64,000 bases of DNA. It comes from Gemmatimonadota bacterium (lineage in GTDB: Bacteria > Gemmatimonadota > Gemmatimonadetes > Gemmatimonadales > Gemmatimonadaceae). The translations under genes were made by a program, and so were the position numbers. Each line of letters opens with the position of its first letter. Position 1 is the first letter of the stretch. The notes beneath the pieces were generated by a model. That model was not told the origin of the DNA and did not search any database. It saw only the letters and a list, made by a program, of their open reading frames with translations. This document shows, in pieces, positions 60,532 to 64,000 of the stretch. The stretch is from contig JACQBG010000010.1 in NCBI GenBank assembly GCA_016194585.1, positions 1 to 64,000 of the forward strand. Reading direction: 5' to 3'.

Positions 60532-61413
60532 TCAGGCCTCGCCCATCTGGAACCGCGCGAAGCGCTTCACCTCGGCGCCCGGCGTCTCCTGCACGAGCTG
60601 GCCGACCGTCTTGCTGTCGTCGCGCACCCACGGCTGCTGCAGGAGCGTGACTTCCGAGTAGAACTTCTCGACGCGCCCGCTCACCATCTTCTGGACGATC
60701 GCGTCGGGCTTGCCGCTCGCCTTGGCCTGCTCGACGAAGATCGCCTTCTCGCGCTCGACGATCTCCGGGCTCACGTCCTCCTTGCGCACGGCGATGGCGA
60801 CCGTCGGCACGCCGGCGGCCACGTGTTCGGCGACCGTGTTGCCGAGCGCGCGCGCGGCCGCGCCCGTGGCGCCGCCGATGTCGGCGAGCACGGAGACCTT
60901 GCCGTTGTGGTGGCGGTAGAAGCCGATCGCGCCCGTCGACGTGAAGCGCGCGACGCGGCGCAGGGTGACGTTCTCCCCCGTCTTCGCGGCGGCGGCCTTC
61001 ACCACCTCGCCGAGCGTCATCGACTTGTCGTGGTGCCAGTGCTTGCCGAGCAGCGCGTGGTCGGTGCCGACCTCGGCCACGCCGTCGAGCGACGTGTCCT
61101 CGGCGATGTGGCGGCAGACGAGCGTCGCGAGCGCCACGAACTCGTCGTTGCGGGCGACGAAGTCCGTCTCGGAATTGAGCTCGATCATCGCGCCGAGCGT
61201 CGCGTCGTCCGACACCCAGGTCACGATCTGCCCTTCCGAGGCGGCGCGCCCGGCGCGCTTCTCGGCCTTCGCGATCCCCTTCGAGCGCAGGTGGTCGACC
61301 GCCTTCTCGATGTCGCCGCCGGTCTCCTCGAGCGCCTTCTTGCAGTCGCCCATGCCGGCGCCCGTGCGGGCGCGCAGCGCGGCGACATCCTTGGCCGTGA
61401 TGGTGACACTCAT
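60532..61413 (-). CDS. tsf: Elongation factor Ts
   Basis: EF-Ts (293 aa) exchanges nucleotide on EF-Tu. The N-terminal UBA-like domain ([21 protein letters not shown]) and the core [10 protein letters not shown] motif that contacts EF-Tu are intact. Follows rpsB after 111 bp. Confidence 0.97.
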   Translation of the reverse strand: MSVTITAKDVAALRARTGAGMGDCKKALEETGGDIEKAVDHLRSKGIAKAEKRAGRAASEGQIVTWVSDDATLGAMIELNSETDFVARNDEFVALATLVCRHIAEDTSLDGVAEVGTDHALLGKHWHHDKSMTLGEVVKAAAAKTGENVTLRRVARFTSTGAIGFYRHHNGKVSVLADIGGATGAAARALGNTVAEHVAAGVPTVAIAVRKEDVSPEIVEREKAIFVEQAKASGKPDAIVQKMVSGRVEKFYSEVTLLQQPWVRDDSKTVGQLVQETPGAEVKRFARFQMGEA

Positions 61414-61446
61414 GATTCGATACGCCTGGTGTACTGTGTGTGGAAA

Positions 61447-61478
61447 CGCCGCCGGCGAGACTGCGCAAGCCGACGGCG
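61447..61478 (-). terminator. Hairpin between rpsB and tsf
   Basis: A 10-bp stem with one G-U pair (61447-61456 with 61469-61478) followed on the minus strand by TTT. A second, 6-bp hairpin (61505-61519) lies just after the rpsB stop. Likely partial terminator or processing site. Confidence 0.45.
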
Positions 61479-61524
61479 ATGGGAAAACTACTGCCTCACG
61501 AGGTGCGGCACTATGCCGCCCGGG

Positions 61525-62451
61525 TTACTCCGCCGCGGCGTCCGCCGGTGCGTCGGCCGGTGCGTCGGCCGGCGAGGCGCCCTCGAGCGCGGCGCCCTCG
61601 ACGGGCACGCCGTCCTTGAGGCGGGCCGCGATCGCTTCCGGACGCGCCTTGCGGCGGCGCGGACGGCGCTTCTTGGCGTTGCGGTCGTCGCCGGCCGGCT
61701 CGGCCCCGCGGTCCGACGAGTACGTGTAGCTCTCGCCGTCCTCGGTCTCCTCGCGCAGCGCCGGCGCCTCGCGGCGCGCCTCGCTGATCGTGTCGGCGAT
61801 CGCACCCGTGAGCAGCTCGACCGAGCGGATGGCGTCGTCGTTGCCGGCGATCGGCACGGTGATCGCGTCCGGATCGGAGTTCGTGTCGCAGATCGCGATC
61901 ATCGGGATGCCGAGCTTGTTGGCCTCGTCCACCGCGATGCGCTCCTTCTTCGCGTCGACCACGAAGATGAGCCCCGGCAGGCGCGACATCGGCTTGATGC
62001 CGGCGAGGTTCTTCGAGAGCTTGTCGCGCAGGCGGGTCAGGAGCAGCTGCTCCTTCTTCGTGTAGTTCTCGAAGTCGCCGCCGGCCTCGGAACCCGCCTC
62101 GAGGTCCTTGAGCTTCTTGATCTGCTTCTTGATGGTCGAGAAGTTCGTGAGCAACCCGCCGAGCCAGCGCTCCGTCACCCACATCGCGCCGCACCGGTCC
62201 GCCTGCTCCTTCACGAGCTCGGAGAGCTGCTGCTTGGTGCAGACGAAGAGGATGTTCTCGCCGCGCAGGATGACCTCGCGCGCGAGCTTCTGCGCGAGTT
62301 CGATCTGCCGCAGGGTCTTCTGGAGGTCGATGATGTGGATCCCGTTGCGCTCCGCGAAGATGAAACGGCGCATCTTCGGGTTCCAGCGACGGGTCTGGTG
62401 GCCGAAGTGGACACCGGCCTTGAGGAGATCGTCGAGCGTGGGCTGAGCCAT
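61525..62451 (-). CDS. rpsB: Ribosomal protein uS2 with extended tail
   Basis: uS2 (308 aa) sits on the 30S head-body junction. The core (residues 1-225) has LLKAGVHFGHQTRRWNPKM, FVCTKQQL and RLPGLIFVVD landmarks. A tail of about 80 residues has a basic KKRRPRRRKARPE patch followed by tandem PADA repeats encoded by 12-bp direct repeats (near 61550-61575). Most uS2 end soon after the core, so the tail is a lineage feature. Confidence 0.96.
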   Translation of the reverse strand: MAQPTLDDLLKAGVHFGHQTRRWNPKMRRFIFAERNGIHIIDLQKTLRQIELAQKLAREVILRGENILFVCTKQQLSELVKEQADRCGAMWVTERWLGGLLTNFSTIKKQIKKLKDLEAGSEAGGDFENYTKKEQLLLTRLRDKLSKNLAGIKPMSRLPGLIFVVDAKKERIAVDEANKLGIPMIAICDTNSDPDAITVPIAGNDDAIRSVELLTGAIADTISEARREAPALREETEDGESYTYSSDRGAEPAGDDRNAKKRRPRRRKARPEAIAARLKDGVPVEGAALEGASPADAPADAPADAAAE

Positions 62452-62602
62452 GGATCGTGTACCGGTTGGTTGTTGCCGTCGGTCGCAGTCAGCGTGCGGC
62501 GCCGACCGCTCGAAAGCGGCACCCGGCGGGCACTCGTGCGACCTGAGAGATGGACTGCGGGAACGTGGAGCCCGGCCGGAGCCGGTCGTGCGGGCTGCGG
62601 GG

Positions 62603-62630
62603 CGGTGCGGAGGGAACCCCCTCCGCACCG
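62603..62630 (-). terminator. Perfect hairpin between rpsI and rpsB
   Basis: A perfect 12-bp stem (62603-62614 with 62619-62630), loop 4 nt, 14 bp after the rpsI stop. It has no T-tract. It separates rplM-rpsI from rpsB-tsf; the remaining ~150 bp to rpsB show no clear promoter. Confidence 0.55.
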
Positions 62631-62643
62631 GCCGCCGCGGCGA

Positions 62644-63033
62644 CTAGCGCTTGCTGAACTGGAACCGCTTGCGGGCCTTCGGACGGCCCGGCTTCTTGCG
62701 CTCGACCGAACGGGCGTCGCGCGTGAGGAGGCCGAGGTCACGGAGCTTGCGGCGGTGCGACTCGTCGATCTTCACGAGGGCGCGGGCCACGGCGAGACGG
62801 AGCGCGCCGGCCTGCCCGGTCGATCCGCCGCCGGTGAGGTTCGCCTTCACGTCGTACGCGCCGAGCGTGTCGGTCGCCGTGAACGGCTGCTGGATGGCGG
62901 AGACGTTGGACGGGCGCGGGAAGTAGTCACCGAGCGTGCGCCCGTTGACGTCCCACTTGCCCGACCCGGGCTGGAGATAGACGCGGCAGACCGCTTCCTT
63001 GCGGCGGCCGACGGTGTGCGTGATGTCGGCCAT
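62644..63033 (-). CDS. rpsI: Ribosomal protein uS9
   Basis: uS9 (129 aa). The N-terminal HTVGRRKEAVCRVYL, the central GGGSTGQAGALRLAVARAL, and the basic tail ending in KRFQFSKR (the C-terminal SKR contacts P-site tRNA) are intact. Its ATG directly abuts the rplM stop. Confidence 0.98.
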   Translation of the reverse strand: MADITHTVGRRKEAVCRVYLQPGSGKWDVNGRTLGDYFPRPSNVSAIQQPFTATDTLGAYDVKANLTGGGSTGQAGALRLAVARALVKIDESHRRKLRDLGLLTRDARSVERKKPGRPKARKRFQFSKR

Positions 63034-63489
63034 TTACTTCGCCTCCGCCTGCTTGAAGGTGAGCACGGTGGGCTGTTGCGCCATGTGCGGATGCTCGGCA
63101 CCCGGGTACACGCGCAACTTCAGCCGCAGCTTCTGCCGTCCGAGCGCGTTCTTCGGGAGCATCCCGTGAACGGCCTTCTCGATCACGCGCTCGGGGTGCT
63201 TCGCGAGCATCGTGGCGAACGGGATCTGCTTGTCGTGCCCCATGTAACCGGAGTGCATGAAGTACGTCTTCTGCTCGGCCTTGCGTCCCGTCACGCGGAC
63301 CTTCGACGCGTTGATGACGATGACGTTGTCGCCCGTGTCCATGTGGGGCGTGAACATCGGCTTGTGCTTGCCGCGGATGATGCGGGCGATCTCGGTCGCG
63401 AGGCGGCCGAGCACCATGCCATCCGCATCGACGATGAACCACTTGTGTTCGAAGTCGACGGGACGTGCGCTGTACGTGGTCTGGGACAT
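63034..63489 (-). CDS. rplM: Ribosomal protein uL13
   Basis: uL13 (151 aa). Landmarks are [43 protein letters not shown] and [12 protein letters not shown]. First gene of the rplM-rpsI operon, with a consensus promoter and ~86-nt leader. An ATG giving [10 protein letters not shown] is used; an upstream extension in this frame is not conserved. Confidence 0.98.
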   Translation of the reverse strand: MSQTTYSARPVDFEHKWFIVDADGMVLGRLATEIARIIRGKHKPMFTPHMDTGDNVIVINASKVRVTGRKAEQKTYFMHSGYMGHDKQIPFATMLAKHPERVIEKAVHGMLPKNALGRQKLRLKLRVYPGAEHPHMAQQPTVLTFKQAEAK

Positions 63490-63581
63490 CAGAACGGGAA
63501 CTGAAGGGGTGCTGCGCCTCACCGGTGCGGGGTGCAACCCGGGTTTCGGCCGCCCCGAAGGGCGTTTTGAGACAGACACCT

Positions 63582-63610
63582 AAGATAGACAAGGACTTAG
63601 CTGCTGTCAA
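63582..63610 (-). promoter_or_regulatory. Strong promoter of rplM-rpsI
   Basis: Minus-strand -35 TTGACA (63605-63610, perfect), 17-bp spacer, -10 TATCTT (63582-63587). The start is near 63575. The leader to rplM (63490-63575) contains GC-rich inverted segments that could be an L13 autoregulatory structure, unproven. Confidence 0.85.
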
Positions 63611-63629
63611 CGAGGCCCTGGACACCACA

Positions 63630-63635
63630 TATTAT
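63630..63635 (+). promoter_or_regulatory. Possible -10 of the gene at 63641
   Basis: TATTAT ends 6 bp before the ATG, so transcription would begin at the start codon. No good -35 is seen at normal spacing. Confidence 0.35.
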
Positions 63636-63640
63636 CACCG

Positions 63641-64000
63641 ATGTCCTCTCCGGCCGAACCGTTCACGCCGTCGGGCACCGCGAGCCGCTCCCCGCTGGTC
63701 GGGCTGCTCGTGGGATATTTCGCGCTCACCGCGGTGGCGTACGCCTTCGTCACGCCGGGCGGCGCGTCGCTCGCCCTGTGGAGCGACATCGCGCACCTGC
63801 CGTTCCCGGTGTTCGGGCTCATCGTCTTCGCGCAGACCGCGGCCGCGGCGCCCGACGCCGGGGTGCGGCGCGGCTGGCAGCTGCTCACGTTCGGACAGCT
63901 GGCCGGCGTCATCGGCGACCTCGCGTGGATCGTCGCCGACGCCCGGCACACGAACGTGCCGACGGCGATCTATCTCGCCTGGACGGCGGTCTACGCCGTC
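63641..64000 (+). CDS. N-terminal part of a multi-helix membrane protein (partial)
   Basis: The first 120 codons are open to the window end. After a short polar N-terminus come hydrophobic helices at about residues 17-37, 45-63, 78-98 and a fourth starting near 108, separated by short loops. Such an N-terminal array could be the sensor part of a signalling protein (as in many kinases and GGDEF proteins), but no signalling domain is within view. No family is recognised. It diverges from rplM. Confidence 0.6.
   Translation, partial: MSSPAEPFTPSGTASRSPLVGLLVGYFALTAVAYAFVTPGGASLALWSDIAHLPFPVFGLIVFAQTAAAAPDAGVRRGWQLLTFGQLAGVIGDLAWIVADARHTNVPTAIYLAWTAVYAV

Noticed and set aside
60334-63504. 1056-codon plus-strand frame opposite tsf-rpsB-rpsI-rplM
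   Set aside because: It spans several real genes on the other strand and has no motifs.

Overview
The window is a GC-rich, gene-dense bacterial chromosome segment. It carries paired SusC/SusD-type outer-membrane genes, lipoproteins with clear lipoboxes, a complete mre/rod cluster and a C-terminally extended ribosomal protein S2. This fits a Gram-negative soil or sediment bacterium, most likely of the Gemmatimonadota. That placement is an inference from gene content and style; no marker was searched. Almost all of the DNA is coding, and neighbouring genes often overlap as ATGA, GTGA or TGATG.

Layout. 1-5009 (+): purine operon (end of a probable purS, purQ, a BamE-like secreted protein, purL, purF), closed by a hairpin. 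5055-8584 (-): MASE1 hybrid histidine kinase overlapping an ornithine-cyclodeaminase-family gene. 8713-11373 (+): pyruvate phosphate dikinase. 11478-15025 (+): arsenic operon arsR-arsM-arsN2-metallophosphoesterase-acr3, driven by a promoter buried in a palindrome, with an aquaglyceroporin converging on its end. 15794-20477 (-): uncharacterised three-gene envelope operon (CsgG/TolB-like lipoprotein, probable beta-barrel, large beta-propeller lipoprotein). 20648-22240 (+): exported amidohydrolase. 22310-22666 (-): tmRNA gene. 22706-26117 (-): dusB-larB-diguanylate cyclase. 26252-29054 (+): PTS IIA protein, desuccinylase-family protein, a small membrane gene cut by an in-frame stop, and a creatininase. 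29094-38684 (-): accD-folC-hisS-proS-lysA-phosphodiesterase-guaA-MATE; proS is broken. 38704-39539: an 88-bp inverted-repeat pair around a four-helix-bundle (23S rRNA intervening-sequence-protein type) gene. 39540-45036 (-): mreB-mreC-mreD-mrdA-rodA. 45221-49725 (-): SusC/SusD pair. 49942-55044 (-): rpsO-pnp-M16 protease-ald. 55269-63610 (-): rplM-rpsI-rpsB-tsf-pyrH-frr-uppS-cdsA-dxr-rseP, a classic translation, isoprenoid and envelope block. 63641-end (+): start of a membrane protein.

How the genes work together. Housekeeping modules dominate: purine synthesis, shape and peptidoglycan machinery, translation factors, undecaprenyl and isoprenoid precursors, and RNA decay. The accessory content is an arsenite methylation/efflux operon, the CsgG-like envelope operon, the SusC/D uptake pair and the inverted-repeat element. 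The observations most worth checking are: proS lacking about 97 bp that should encode its proline-binding TXE region; the inverted repeats with G-quadruplex motifs around the four-helix-bundle gene; the in-frame TGA in a small membrane gene; and several promoters placed so that transcription would begin at or within one base of the start codon.
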